Shown here piece by piece: positions 29,927 through 41,780 of a stretch of DNA of 64,000 nucleotides. The stretch's first letter is position 1. The number at the start of each line of letters is the position of its first letter. Under the pieces are notes generated by a model. It was not told the DNA's origin and did not search any database. It saw only the letters and a list, made by a program, of their open reading frames with translations. The stretch covers positions 9,626,584 to 9,690,583 of the forward strand of contig OZ022238.1 in assembly GCA_963978895.1 (NCBI GenBank), in the 5' to 3' direction. The translations under genes and the position numbers were made by a program. This DNA is from Erpobdella octoculata (taxonomy: Eukaryota; Annelida; Clitellata; Hirudinida; Erpobdellidae).

Positions 29927-32284
29927 TCAAGAGTCAACACACGGCTGAGTAGAATATTCACTTGGTTGATTTTTTTGGAGAAAAAGGAACAAGGTGATCA
30001 ACTCCCATGCCTGCATCTGAGTATTCACCTCCAACAAATCTACCCCATCTGGAAGTAATGACGTCATGTCTAGAATTTCGGCCACCTGGTGAACACAAAA
30101 GAAAAACATTATTATTTCTCAATTCACTAAAAACAAGTGTTCAAATAAAGGGCTATACTTGAGAAAAACAAATCTTTACTAATTAATTCAGTGAAAACTT
30201 AATATTCTATGTAAGAATAAAAACAAAATAATTTGATTACCATGAGGACACTGCAGGTGACAAGGAAGTTGTCTCATGGTTGACTGAAATTAGAAAGACT
30301 GAAGTAGTGAAATGAACTCAATGCAATGTAAAAATGTATTTTCACATTGCATTGAGTTCATTTAATAATTTAGTGAGATTATTAATAATATCAATAATTA
30401 CACTTGGCACATAAAAATGAAATAATTATTAGAATAAACCTCAGAGAGAATGGAATTTTCTTTAAACAGCTGTTCTTGCAAGTCAGCATGAGTTCCATAT
30501 AAGTCTTTGACTTCAGAATATTCTAAATTTAAAATTGCATCACCATCATCATAATCACTATCATAAAGTTTTTCTTCTTTGTAGAAATCACTTTTTAAAT
30601 TATCGAGATGATCTTTTGTAAAACTTAATTCCTTTGATTTCATACTCTCATCTGCCTTCTCTTTGTCAAAAAAACCAAAGTCTTCACATCCGTTATGAAA
30701 AAATTCATTCGAATATTCATCAAAAGACACTCCCAAATGTTCATAATTTTTCAAATCTGGTCTTCTACAGTCACTATCACTATCAAAGTTCTGATATTGA
30801 CAATCATTGAAGTTATTAAAAAGATATCCTTCAGAAAAATTAGTATCTGCATGGACTGAACTGACTTCAGGGTACAATTTCTCATTAATAGAGTGAATAT
30901 TTTCTACAAGTTTGGCGGAGTCATTGAAGTCATCGCTAGACTTGATGAAGTTGTTAACCTCATTCTTTTGAGATTTCTCAGTTTCATCACCTTCCACTTT
31001 TTCCAGAATTGAACTGTCATTAAATTGAGAGATCTCTGGCATCAAGGGCAAACTCATGTGCTCATGCTCATCTCCACATTTATTGACACAATCAATCGAT
31101 AAGCAGTTTTTAGCAAAATTAACTTCTGAGTAAATCTTCAGCTGATTATCATCTTCAGAAATGTATGATTTATAAATTCTTGCACCATCAGCTGGAAGAT
31201 CTGTTGATTCCATGTTTTTAGAAAATAAGGTTTCCCCCATTACTGGAATTTCTGGTTGGTCAACATTAACAAATGTTAGTTCAGTACAAGATGGCATCTG
31301 AACATTTGCTGCAGTATTATTCATTTCTTCTGTTAGTTGATCAGTTTTATTACAAACATCAAAGTCAAGAAAACCTCTGAGTCCACAAGTTTTGGCTTTA
31401 CACCTAGATTCGTTTTTAGCAAAATCATAGAATGTAGTTTCAGTTTTTGACTCATTTTTTTTAGAATCAGAGCATATTTCAGTTTCACTTTTACTTAATT
31501 TGACACATTTAAGATCATATTCAGACTTCTTCTCTTCATAAATTGCTACACAAGATTGGTTTTCTGTCTCAGAAATAGCATTTCTGCAACTCTCGGTTAT
31601 CATGGTGGAAACATTAGTTTTATTTTGAACTTCTTCAAATTGATCTGTTATTGTTTTACCAGCCTCATTTATTTCACCATCTGAAAGGGGTGAAAATTCT
31701 ATTTCAAAGTTTCCGTAAACGCTTGAACTACATATCTCTTGAGAATAGTTGTTTTCAATCTGTTTTTCTCTATTTTCATCAGAATAGCTATAATTATATA
31801 AACTGTCATTTTGTAATAAGTCAGAACAATTAACAATTGGATCAGTAGCCTCAGAGTAGAAATGTTTTTCTGTTGTCAAAATTTTTCCAGATTCTATATG
31901 ATGAGCTACAGATTCTTCACCATTATTTTCTGCATTATTCAATAAAGGACTGGACAGAGTTTTTTCTTCTGCCACCATACATTCTGAAAGTGCAGAGTCA
32001 GAATTTTTCGACGAAACACCAGACACCTCATCTCCAGCGCTGCCTGCAGGAATGCTTGAAGCGTTATCATCGGAGGCTTTCTTAAGAAACGATTTCTCTG
32101 CAGTACCTGACGAGATCTCATTGTCGCACTTCTTAGTAATAATGATCTTATTGCTTGGCTGTTCAGTTTTTTTCAGCGGAGGAGAAAATCTCTGGGACAA
32201 TAATGAAAATTAAATGTAATTTCATGACCGCAATAAAACCAGCATTTATAAAGTATTTATCATTACCTTTCTTTTTCTAATCAT
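29927..32284 (-). CDS. Acidic, Ser/Glu-rich 642-residue protein, function unknown
   Basis: Three exons, all phase 0: 32284-32267 (ATG ATT AGA AAA AGA AAG|GTAATG), 32191-30440 (acceptor ttgtcccag, donor TCTGAG|GTTTAT) and 30085-29927 (acceptor gttcaccag, ending TGA). The tiny first exon gives M-I-R-K-R-K, joined to R-F-S-P-P-L-K-K-T, a basic nuclear-signal-like start with a Ser-Pro site. The large exon is low-complexity and disordered: Ser, Asp, Glu and Asn dominate, with many S-D-S and E-K-x-E runs and scattered cysteines. The last exon is different, compact and conserved-looking: V-A-E-I-L-D-M-T-S-L-L-P-D-G-V-D-L-L, then W-E-L-I-T-L-F-L-F-L, likely a short helical interaction module. No domain recognised. 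A nuclear scaffold or regulatory protein is a guess only. Confidence 0.7.
30310..30363. repeat. Perfect 20-bp hairpin in an intron of the acidic-protein gene
   Basis: AAATGAACTCAATGCAATGT, 14 bp of spacer, then its exact complement. It lies in the 354-bp second intron (30086-30439) and would fold strongly in the plus or minus transcript. Confidence 0.85.
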
Positions 32285-32806
32285 TTTTTATTTCCGCAGC
32301 AATTAAATACAGATCCTATACCTTTAAAAATCTTTATTTTAAAAACGTCGGCTGCTCTTCTTAGTCTCAGAGTAAAAGGGTTAAAAGCTAACTTATAAGC
32401 CGGTGGACATTTTAAAAAAAGAAAACAATTTTATAATTGGAAATGAGTTGATAGATTAAAGTTTTTTTTTTAAGAAATACCTATTAATATGTAAATACTT
32501 AAGTAAACACATTTCTCACATAAGACCAAAAAAATATTGCTTTTAAAAAAAAAGCTGACCAACAGCTTAAAATTGGTTGTCATTGTTGGTTGTAGTTTTT
32601 AATCTATATAATAATTTGATGCATCAGGGGAGAGCGGTATTCTAGAAGCGGGTTGATAAATCGAAATCAACGCCGATATTTTGAAGAATCGAAGCACACA
32701 CCAAATCGATATTTTTAAATGCCGAAATTATCGACTATCTACAAAAATCAACATCACGTTTTTTTTCGATATTCTCTTCTGTGAGTGTACTTATCAAAAA
32801 GAGATA

Positions 32807-32952
32807 TTATAAAATTCTCTAAGAAGTGAAAAATAAATTATAAACTTATAAGCGTGGAGCACAATCGTTGCGATCATATAAGTGCAAAAGGAAGCACCCC
32901 ACGCTTTCATGTTCATAATATATTTTGTACTTTTTAGAGAATTTGATAAAAG
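32807..32952. mobile_element. MITE-like palindromic element, copy 2
   Basis: Same architecture as 4089-4226: TTATAAAATTCTCTAAGAAG at the left, TACTTTTTAGAGAATTTGAT at the right, core with CGTTGCGATC, AGTGCAAAAG and CCCACGCTTT. Diverged from copy 1. Confidence 0.75.
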
Positions 32953-32989
32953 CATGTTTTTAATTATTTAAATTATTATTTATATAAAA

Positions 32990-33330
32990 AAGGACCATTA
33001 TTAATTGGCACAGTGAGAAAGATAAGGAGAAAGATGGGGAGAAAGAAAGAAATAAAGAAAGAGGGAGAAAGAGATAGATATAGTAACAACAGAAGTAAAA
33101 ACATGAATGCAATATCTTTTATAAGAAGTTTTCAACTTTAGAGAGGTAAAAAAGATAGAAAGAAAAAAAGATAGAAAGAAAAAAAGAAAGAAAGACAGAA
33201 AAAAAGAAAGAGGAAGATATAGAACGAGATAGAAAAAACAAGAGAAAGATATTTAATAAGAGAAAGAGAAACAAGAAGAGAAAAACCTCAAAAAACCCAG
33301 TTAGTATATTTATTATATATAAATTGAACT
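32990..33330 (+). repeat. Degenerate GA-rich tract ending in a decayed Helitron-like 3' end
   Basis: Purine-rich AGAAAGAAAG-type sequence followed by AAAAACCTCAAAAAACCCAG and TTAGTATA. The last part resembles the AAAAACCTCTAAAAACCCCG 3' region of the Helitrons at 40.6 and 44.7 kb. Probably an old copy. Confidence 0.45.
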
Positions 33331-33631
33331 GATAGTTTCTTCAGCATGCATGAAACCCTTTGGATGAGATCGAAACATTACAACTTTTAAACAGATCAGA
33401 AAATATCTACAGCATCATACAGTTTCAATAAAAAAATAAATTACAAAATAAAATACAAAAAATAAATATGGTGTTAGAGAAAACGGATACCAACTGCAAA
33501 TTTTTCAAAGTTCAACAAGTGTGAACTGGTCTTAATATCAATGGAACTGACACAACCGTAAAAAAAACAAAATACTTAATTTAAACAATTTAGTCCTATT
33601 TCATTAAAAATTATTCGATAGATGGCACAGT

Positions 33632-36258
33632 TTAAACACTCGATTCTATTGGTTGTGTCATACCATGACGGCTGTCTGCTACGTCCTCATCGGTGTTGTT
33701 TCTTTTTGATTTTTTCTTTGGTTTTGGTTCAATGTTCAATTGGATGTCCCCGTGAGTGGTCGCTTGTATATTGAAGTCAGCATTGCTTTGCTGAGACAAT
33801 TTCTCTGAATTTTTATCTGTTTTTGACCTTGCAGAGTTGAGCATAAAGGAGAGAATTGTGTCCTGCTCTTGATTTGAAAAATAACTTGGAAGCTGAGTGA
33901 CAGGAGAGCAAGGAATTTCTCTGGACGAATAAGACTGATTTTGCATCTGGCTAGTTGGTTTTTCATTGTATTTAACATAACTATCATCTAATGATATACT
34001 GTGAGTCTTGTTAACTGACTCTTTGTCTTGGTAATCTCGTTTTTTTCTTAAGAAATAACAGCACAGTAGCACAGTTAAACAGATAATTACAATAAAAACA
34101 ATACTACCAACAACTCCTCCTACTATTGCTCCGATGTAATTGTTGTTATTAGAATTATCAGAGGTTCTGCCAGTTTTGCAAGAGCGAGTTTCATAAGTCC
34201 AGTCGATGGAAGTCAACATATTTATGCAAAATTTGTAAAGAGTAGAAGGATTCAAATCATTTAAAATAAAATATTGTGGTGAGCTTGGAATTTCTATGGT
34301 CTTTGAGTAGTTTTTTTCTCCATTGAGACTTTCGTAAGAAATGAAGAAACCATATATTACTTTGGTTCCCTCAACTGACCACTGAAGATGGGCTGAAGTT
34401 TCAGTTAAATCTTTAATTTCAAGTTCAAGTGCTTTGTAGTTTGTATCGTTATTGTTCAACCAATTAGTACATTGAACATCACCGGTTGTACACTCAGAGA
34501 AAGTTTGTGCCATTGAAACAAAAGACTGCTTGTTATCACACTGCCAGGTCAATTGAGCCAAGTCAAGGTCTTTTTTAGTTTTGATTTTGTTATAGAGCCA
34601 TTGTAATCCACAGTCACACAGCAAGATGTTGCCCTGTAGGTTCAGCTTCAAATAATCCAAAGACTGCAATTGACCAAATGTACACCTGTCTAGCCTAGCG
34701 AGCTTATTTGAATTCAGATCAAGCTGCATAAGGCTTTTCTCTAGACCTTGGAATGCATTAACAGGTAAGTTGGACAACATATTGTTGCTTAAATCCAGAA
34801 TTCTCAGTTTTTGATTGTTTTTGAACATGAGTTCAGGAATATTTGACAAGGAGCATGCAGAAACATTCAATTCTTGTAAAACTTTAAGAAAAGCAAAAGA
34901 CTGAAACACTGATTCATCAACTTTTGAGCTTGATAGGTCGAGTACTTTTAATGATTCCTGCATTGGTTCAAACACGCGTGGACTGAACTGAATTGACTGA
35001 ATGCTGGCAAGATTCAATTCTTCTAAATAATTGAGAGATGTAAAACTAGTTGTGCTTGATATTGATAATGGATTACTTCTTAGGTTGAGATTCATCAGTG
35101 CCATCCTGGATTGTTTAAAAAAATCACCTGGAAGGCTGGTAATTTTGTTTCCAGCCAAGTTTAATTGCAGCAAACTGGATAAATTATTTAAAAATGTATC
35201 AGGCAAAATATTGATGTTGTTGGTTGACAGATCTAAGGTTTTTAGATTTTTGAGTGGCATTAAGGACCGTAGTGATGAGTCTGTGAGTTGACACGATGAA
35301 AGAGTTAAATATTTCAATACCTGACTAAGTGTAGAAAATGCATCAGGTGAAATATTTTCAGCTATCTTATTTCCTGACAAATTAATGTCTTCGATAACAG
35401 ATGTTGTATAAAATGAAGTAAGATTCAGTCTACTTATAGAGTTTTGTGCAATGCTGAACTTTTTGAGGGTATTAACTTTTTTTAGAGCTTCAGTTGGAAC
35501 AGTAGTAAATGAATTTGAATCAAGAACAAGAGTTTTAAGTCTAACTAATGGATCAATTAAAGATGAGTTAAGAACTGATAATTGCCCCTTTATTAACACT
35601 AGTTCTTCAAGCAATGAAAGACCTGAAAAATCATTTAGTACAATGTGTTAGGTAATTTTGTAGTTTTAAAATAATTGGTGAAACTTTTTCTAAAGGTAAA
35701 GTCTAAAATTTGAAAACCTTGAGCAAATGAGTAATTTAACAAACCTTTGAAAGCATTGTCAGGCAAATTTGGTTGATTGAACCCATGTATCTGTAGTGAT
35801 TTTAAATTTAACAGTCCAGAAAATGAAAACGTTCGAAGTGAGGTATTAGACTGAAAACTTATGATGAGAGTTCTCAAATCGGTTTCAATACCTTGAAAAG
35901 CATTTTGGGAAATATAAGATATAGGGTTGTTGCTGAGGTCTAATGTATCCACTCTTAGTCCATTGAAGGCCCCGTCTTGAATGTTTTGAATTTTGTTCCC
36001 CGACAACGTCAATGTTTTGAAATAAATTGAGCTTGTTTCAAACTTTGGTACTTCTAATAGATTCTGGTTTTTACAATTGATTACTCGATCACCTGTGGCT
36101 GTTGTCTCACATTGACACTGAAAGACTTTGAGACAGTCGCCGTCAGCCACTTTTAATGATGATATTATAATTAATCCTATAACATAAACCAGTGCCACTG
36201 CTGTCATCGTAAGATCGGCCTGTATTATTTGTAGCGCTAGTACTAATAATAATAACAT
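33632..36258 (-). CDS. LRR-FN3 single-pass membrane protein, receptor-like
   Basis: Two exons: 36258-35745 (donor CAAAG|GTTTGT) and 35622-33632 (acceptor atttttcag, ending TAA) around a 122-bp intron; phases agree and give 834 residues. An in-frame ATG at 36207 (M-T-A-V-A-L-V-Y-V-I-G) gives a cleaner signal peptide and may be the true start (817 residues). Then come a Cys-rich N-cap (D-C-L...C-Q-C...V-I-N-C), about 16 leucine-rich repeats with L-x-x-L-x-L-x-x-N-x-I spacing, an LRR C-cap at about 499-552 (L-L-C-D-C-G-L-Q-W-L, later Cys), a fibronectin-III domain at about 566-652 and a membrane helix at about 666-696 followed by R-K-K-R. The 138-residue tail is Ser/Gln-rich with no kinase or TIR domain. 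The layout is that of LRR-FN3 adhesion proteins (LRFN, LRIT or FLRT style), but orthology cannot be set by eye. Confidence 0.85.
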
Positions 36259-37800
36259 CAAACGTAGCCATCACCTGGTTTGTTTATTTACTGAACACCT
36301 GTATGCTCGAGTGTTGGACATAGACGATGTTAAAATTGAAAATATGAATCGTAATTATTAATTAAGAAAATTTATGAATGTTGAATCAGACTAACGGTAT
36401 TGATTTACGAAAGTTAGGATAATTTTTTAACATAGTAATGTTTTTGCTATAAAAATGTAAAGCTGTTGAAGAATTTATTCATCTTCAATCACATCCGCAC
36501 GAGGTCACAAAATCTTGTATTCTTTACTCAGCATTTGGTTTTAGAGTAGATCACCTAGATGAAACAATTTTGTTTAAAGTTTCTATTGTTTCAGGTAAAT
36601 AATATGAGTAATTTGATCAAGTTCTCAGTCAAAATCAAAACTTCTATCTAAGGGCGTCATTGGGGTGGAAATTGCCCCCAAGGAATTTCTACAAATAAAT
36701 TTAAAAAAAACAGAAGTAGGGTTCTAGAACATTTTTAAAAAAAAGTATCTTTAACTACCCCCCACCGGTCATCAGCTATTTTTGCAAGAAAAGTTAGTGA
36801 TTTAGTAAAAGAAATATTTGTAAGGTTTGGGTCTTTAAAATGTTGTCCTTCCAAGGTTTCTAAATGTTTTGCCCCTCCATGGATTTGCTGAGATGACGCT
36901 ACTGCTTCTATCTTCCCCAGGCAACCAGGCTGATTTTTTCCAAAGAACCGACTTTTCCACCTCTAAAGATCAAAAGACATTGTGCCCCATTGGCCCTATT
37001 TTTAATTTTTTGTAGTATTTCATTAACATTTTAGTCTATAGATGACCTGCTCTTCTATATAATTAATTGTATTTGATTTTCATTTTTTTAGAATGTATAT
37101 ATAGCATTGACTTCTAATCTATTTTTAGTATGAAAGCCGAAAACCAAAAAAAAACAAACAACATTAGTATTCAAAAATCCTTTTGAACGACAGGGTAATT
37201 TACAAGCAATTTATTCAAACTCAGATAGCTATTCTAGAGTGGATTTTTAGCCGCGTTGAAAGAGCAGCAACTCTGTTGATGATTTTATCCTCTAGATATT
37301 TTTTTAAGCAAATAGTTTTTTGCGATTAATGTGTCTGTGATCTGTGGGGAAAATTTGTTTGATTTTATTTAAATATAATAGAAAGAACGGTGTTACCTAC
37401 ACAAGACAAAACACCAGCGGATCCAGATTGGCCAATGGTGACATGCCCATTTTGCCTCAAATGACAAGATTGTAAGGTGCCAATTCGGCCAATTTAATAA
37501 AGGGAGCTGATAAAAAGAAGAAACACGATACGCTATTTAGTAACGAGGCTAATGCTGTTCACATGGAAGAGACAGATGTTAAAGAAGTTATTAGAAGTCT
37601 AGCCAAATAGGCTGTTGAAGGCCAGCAGATGGACTGTTTGTTTGGATAAAAAAATAATGAAAGAAAAGAGAGATACTGACCACATGGAGCATCAGAGACC
37701 TCGCCTAGGTGGTCTACCGTGCATTAACACACGCCTTAACAGAAAACTATTGAATTCATTTCATAACAATTTTTGTTACGTTGTTACGTTACGACCAATT
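36259..37800. other. Spacer upstream of the LRR gene
   Basis: Presumed promoter side of the LRR gene. At 36653-36690, GGGCGTCATTGGGGTGGAAA followed by TTGCCCCC looks like a transposon end. No supported gene. Confidence 0.35.
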
Positions 37801-37803
37801 TAT

Positions 37804-37990
37804 TAAAGTAAAGTAAAGTAAAGTAAAGTAAAGTAAAGTAAAGTAAAGTAAAGTAAAGTAAAGTAAAGTAAAGTAAAGTAAAGTAAAGTAAAGTAAAGTA
37901 AAGTAAAGTAAAGTAAAGTAAAGTAAAGTAAAGTAAAGTAAAGTAAAGTAAAGTAAAGTAAAGTAAAGTAAAGGCAAGGCCAGGCCAGGC
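37804..37990 (+). repeat. (AAAGT)n pentanucleotide array grading into AAGGC/CAGGC
   Basis: About 34 units of AGTAA/AAAGT to 37972, then AAGGCAAGGCCAGGCCAGGC. The Leu-Tyr-Phe-Thr open frames on the minus strand are only the repeat. Confidence 0.95.
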
Positions 37991-38098
37991 AAGGCAAAGC
38001 AAAGTAAATAAGATGAAAGTCTTAAGACTTCTTGTCTCAAAAATACATTAAATGGAATAGAATTTATTTTAGCCTGTTTGGTCGCTGTGTTTCATATA

Positions 38099-38645
38099 GC
38101 CATATATATAGAATAGATATATCGGCCCGCCTGTTGTTTAGGAAGGCTTTTAGCGAGGCAGCCTAGTAGACCGTAGATACGAAACGAAGAACTGATAGTT
38201 ACAACCGTATAGTAACTTAATCAAGTATTTTTTTAATAGAAAAAAAAGAATTTTTTATGTACAAAATAAATTTTTAACTTTATAAAAATTAACAAATTTT
38301 TTTTTATAAAAATTTCAGTTGACATTGAATTTTATTTAGTTCGATGGTCTATTTATGTCTATTTAACGTCGCCTGTGTTATCGGTAAATTAGAATTGTAT
38401 ATTTCTTATGTCGGATATCGCGTTAAATTAAAATAAAGCTCATATCAACTACTTTTAGCTATAAGAAATCGACGTTTCTGTTTCTTACAAACCGGAGTTT
38501 AGTCTCCGCTGTCGTACCAAAATAGATTAATACAAATAATGAATATTCATGTAACCAAAAAGACTCTAAATCGTTTTTTCGGAGGCCATCTTGGCATCTC
38601 GCTCAAAACCTGCTCATCTCCGATATATCTATTCTATATATATGC
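38099..38645. mobile_element. Possible non-autonomous element with 25-bp inverted ends
   Basis: CATATATATAGAATAGATAT plus ATCGG at 38100-38124 is repeated as its complement at 38619-38643. No coding content between. AT-rich arms weaken the case. Confidence 0.45.
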
Positions 38646-38939
38646 ATATAGCATTCATAAACGTTTGTCTATAAACGTCCGGGTAACGTCTCACATAAGT
38701 ATAATCCCACTAGAGAGCCGCCTCTCTAGAGCGCTAACAATAATCTCTACTCTAAAAACATTATATTGAAAAATACACAAACACATCTTTTTCATAATTG
38801 AGAAGAAAACAATAGTTTATCTAAATTAAGCTATAATTACAATTTTAATAACATTTTTAGTCTGCGTTAAAATTGTTGGTTCAGTTTTTTCGATTTATAA
38901 CTACTCTTTGCTTCTTGAAGTGCAGTCGTTACCACACCC

Positions 38940-39080
38940 CAAACTTCTCGGTCAGGGGGGGGGGCAAGGCTGTAAGGGGTCCCCAAACTTCAGGTGACTG
39001 TATATGTAATGAATATCATAGGCGTACGAGCCCGTTGCAGGGAGTGGTAGCCACTTCCCAGAAAAGCCTTAAAGTTTGAG
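38940..39080 (+). repeat. G-rich transposon-like terminus
   Basis: CAGGGGGGGGGGCAAGGCTG and then CATAGGCGTACGAGCCCGTT, a layout common at ends of dispersed marine-invertebrate repeats. Element limits not visible. Confidence 0.35.
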
Positions 39081-39497
39081 TAAAAAGGCTGGAAATTCGG
39101 GCAAAAGTGAACAATTTTCGAAATATGTATAAAATTTTAAACAAGTTTTTAAATTTTTTGAAAATTGCTCACGGTCCTATAAAATAACCCTTGTTTCTGA
39201 ACATCAGTTATTAAAAAAAGTTAAGTTTTAAAAAAATTTCTTAAAATTATAAAAATTATCTGTGACCAGGAGAGTCTTTAGCAAAAGCATGGCAATACAA
39301 AATGTTTCAGAAACCTTCAAAATCTAGAAATCTATACTCCTAATGCTAAACGTTTTCTTCAAAATTATCTGATGACTGGGGAGGTATAATTAAAGATACT
39401 TTTCTAAAAATTTTTCCACTCTACACTTTTTCTTTCAAAAATACCTGATCATTTTTAGCTAACTAATTAATATACAATACTGTACAACTATCCATTA

Positions 39498-39785
39498 TTA
39501 TTTTATTTTTATTTTTATTTTTATTTTGCACGTGACTCACATGGCGCTCCCGTAATGGACTTTGTCGATAAGGGAGCGCCTAATCAAATGATTCTTTGAT
39601 TTGATTTGATTGATTTGACATAAGAGTGTAGTCGAAGGTAGTTTTTCCTCGAGAAATAGTGGATGACCGATGGGTAGAGACTTGTTCCAAATTTTATCCA
39701 AGCTTCGTTGGAGAAACTGTCTTCTGCCCAAATTACGTCTCGGCCTACGACTACCCTTCACACTTTTTTTCCGGCCATCGATCAT
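39498..39785 (-). mobile_element. 3' end of a LINE with (AAAAT)n tail
   Basis: The minus strand has an open frame to 39537 containing R-R-P-R-R-N-L-G-R-R-Q-F-L-Q-R-S-L-D-K-I, then W-N, matching the G-R-x-x-F-x-x-R-x-x-x-x-W-N-x-L-P ending of jockey/RTE-group RT proteins. It is followed by AAAATAAAAATAAAAATAAA at 39527-39498. Heavily 5'-truncated. Confidence 0.55.
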
Positions 39786-39799
39786 ATTTAGAAAAAGAA

Positions 39800-40600
39800 G
39801 TTTTTTAAAAAAGGTACGACTACCCTACCCCTTCAGTTTATTCGACTGTTATTAGGGGAAAAATATGGTACGAAAGCCAGCCACGCATTAGTCATGCAAC
39901 CTATTAGTAAAGGGCTCCGCTAATTTTGTTGAAGGGCACTCACACCATAGCGCTGGCTCTGGCTTCTGGGCAAACAACACAGACTCATTGAATTGACTTT
40001 ATCCCAACTCCGCCTCCAAGCGGACGTAACAAATGATAGCCCCTTATTTGCAAATATCTTTAAAATGACACTAGCTGGGTTATCCGGTGTTACCCGGGAT
40101 TTATCTTGTTTTTTTCTCATTACGTCTTTGTCTCTCATTTCGTTCCGCCATGGGCTGAAAACTTTTCTTTTCGGTCAACTCGTGGCCCAGCGCTCTTGAA
40201 CGCCTCGCTGTAAAAATCACTTTTTAATATTGATGAATTGATTAAATAGAAAGATAATAAAAAAGTTTTTTTTTGCTGTGAAATATTTGAACATATCTTT
40301 CGTCAAAAACTATAAGCTCTTCATTTGTTTGCGGTAAACTTTGACAATTCACCGGGCTGAAAAACCTGACCACTAGTTTAGGTACTTCAAACCTCTTTTT
40401 GGCGGATGGCGCTTACTATTTATAATTTTTGCGAGTCTAGACAATTTATATCTGAGCTCAACTCTAGATTTTTAAATAACTCTAGCATATTAAGTTAGAG
40501 TTGAGCACATGATCAACAAACGTTTTGAGCCAACATACAATCAGCAAAATCGTAAAATTATATCCTACTAGCAGTAAGGTTTTGAGCAATAAAAAAAATC
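39800..40600. other. Spacer, probably old repeat DNA
   Basis: Open frames at 39920-40138 (minus) and 39993-40199 (plus) are overlapping shadows of each other with no family signature. Confidence 0.3.
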
Positions 40601-40619
40601 TGTTTATTATTTTACGTTT

Positions 40620-40677
40620 CATCGTCAAAAACCTCAAAAAACCCGAACGACGCCGGGTAACCTTGCTAACTTGCTAG
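40620..40677 (+). mobile_element. Isolated Helitron 3' end
   Basis: AAAAAACCCGAACGACGCCG, then GGTAACCTTGC...CTAG at 40674-40677, followed by T. It matches the 3' end at 44693 (hairpin, then CTAG|T). The 5' end was not identified. Confidence 0.6.
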
Positions 40678-41259
40678 TAAATAATAAAAACAGCTGACCT
40701 CACTGTAATATTTTTGGCCTCCTTGTGCTACTAAGAAGTCAGTTAACAGTTAGATTTGTTTTTTCCAGTTTTTGGTTTTACTGATTTTTTTTTGCAAATA
40801 GAAATAGATCATCTAAAATCGTTTATATCTTGCATATTGAAAACATATCGTTTTTATCGTTCCGTCGTTCGTCACCAGAAACAAATATGAGTCGATGAAT
40901 TCACCAATTCAGAAAAAATCGCAGGTTTTTATTCTGATGCTGGCATTCTTATTATGGATTGAAAAAGATTAATCGTTTGTTGTGGGCCGGTGCGTCTTTC
41001 AGACATTAGAACGATTGATTAATAGATTATTTGGTGATGTGCTGCTCCGTGAAATATAAGTTTAACAGGCTAAACTGTCCAGCGATGATTGGCAATGAAT
41101 CGGAACTACTTCAAAATTTCAACTGGATTCGTGTAGTTATTTGTGTTTAACCATTGGAGGGCCGTGGTGAAAAAAAACTTTGTTGGACATGTGGAGTGCC
41201 TGTCCACATCAGAGTTAAAACGTAAGAAAAAATTGATTCCAGAAATATTTATTGTGGTA

Positions 41260-41425
41260 CTAGCGGGGGCACCCGGCGTTGTCCGGAGTTTTTAGAGGCT
41301 TACCTAATGCGTTTCTTTTTCGTTCCCGTTTCCTTCCCGCTTGCGCTCCCGGTCGTTATCCGTTCCCTGTCGCTTTCCCGCTCATTCTTTCGCTCTCAGT
41401 TGCCCCCCCCCCTAAATCCGATTCT
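41260..41425 (-). mobile_element. Helitron 3' part on the minus strand
   Basis: Read on the minus strand it ends AACGCCGGGTGCCCCCGCTAG|T, with CTAG at 41263-41260. The upstream part holds degenerate 18-bp minisatellite units (CCCGGTCGTTATCCGTTC). The 5' end is lost in or replaced by the microsatellite that follows. Confidence 0.7.
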
Positions 41426-41605
41426 ACATACATACATACATACATACATACATACATACACACATACATACATACATACATACATACATACATACATACA
41501 TACATACATACATACATACATACATACATACATACATACATACATACATACATACATACATACATACATACATACATACATACATACATACATACATACA
41601 TACAT

Positions 41606-41644
<39 letters not shown>

Positions 41645-41780
41645 CATACATACATACATACATACATACATACATACATACATACATACATACATACATA
41701 CCTACATAGATACATACACACACATACATACTTTGAATGAGCATTTAGTGCCGAAAAATTGTAAAAAATACATACATACA
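41426..41780 (+). repeat. (ACAT)n microsatellite with an (AC)n patch
   Basis: About 270 bp of CATA units, an AC run at 41622-41645, and a short non-repeat gap at 41729-41768. Long Tyr-Ile-His-Thr open frames here are artefacts. Confidence 0.95.

Noticed and set aside
35635..36261. Two separate LRR genes instead of one
   Set aside because: A 122-bp intron with good GT/AG ends and matching phase joins the two frames into one LRR series.
37784..38040. Leu-Tyr-Phe-Thr repeat frames
   Set aside because: Translation of (AAAGT)n.
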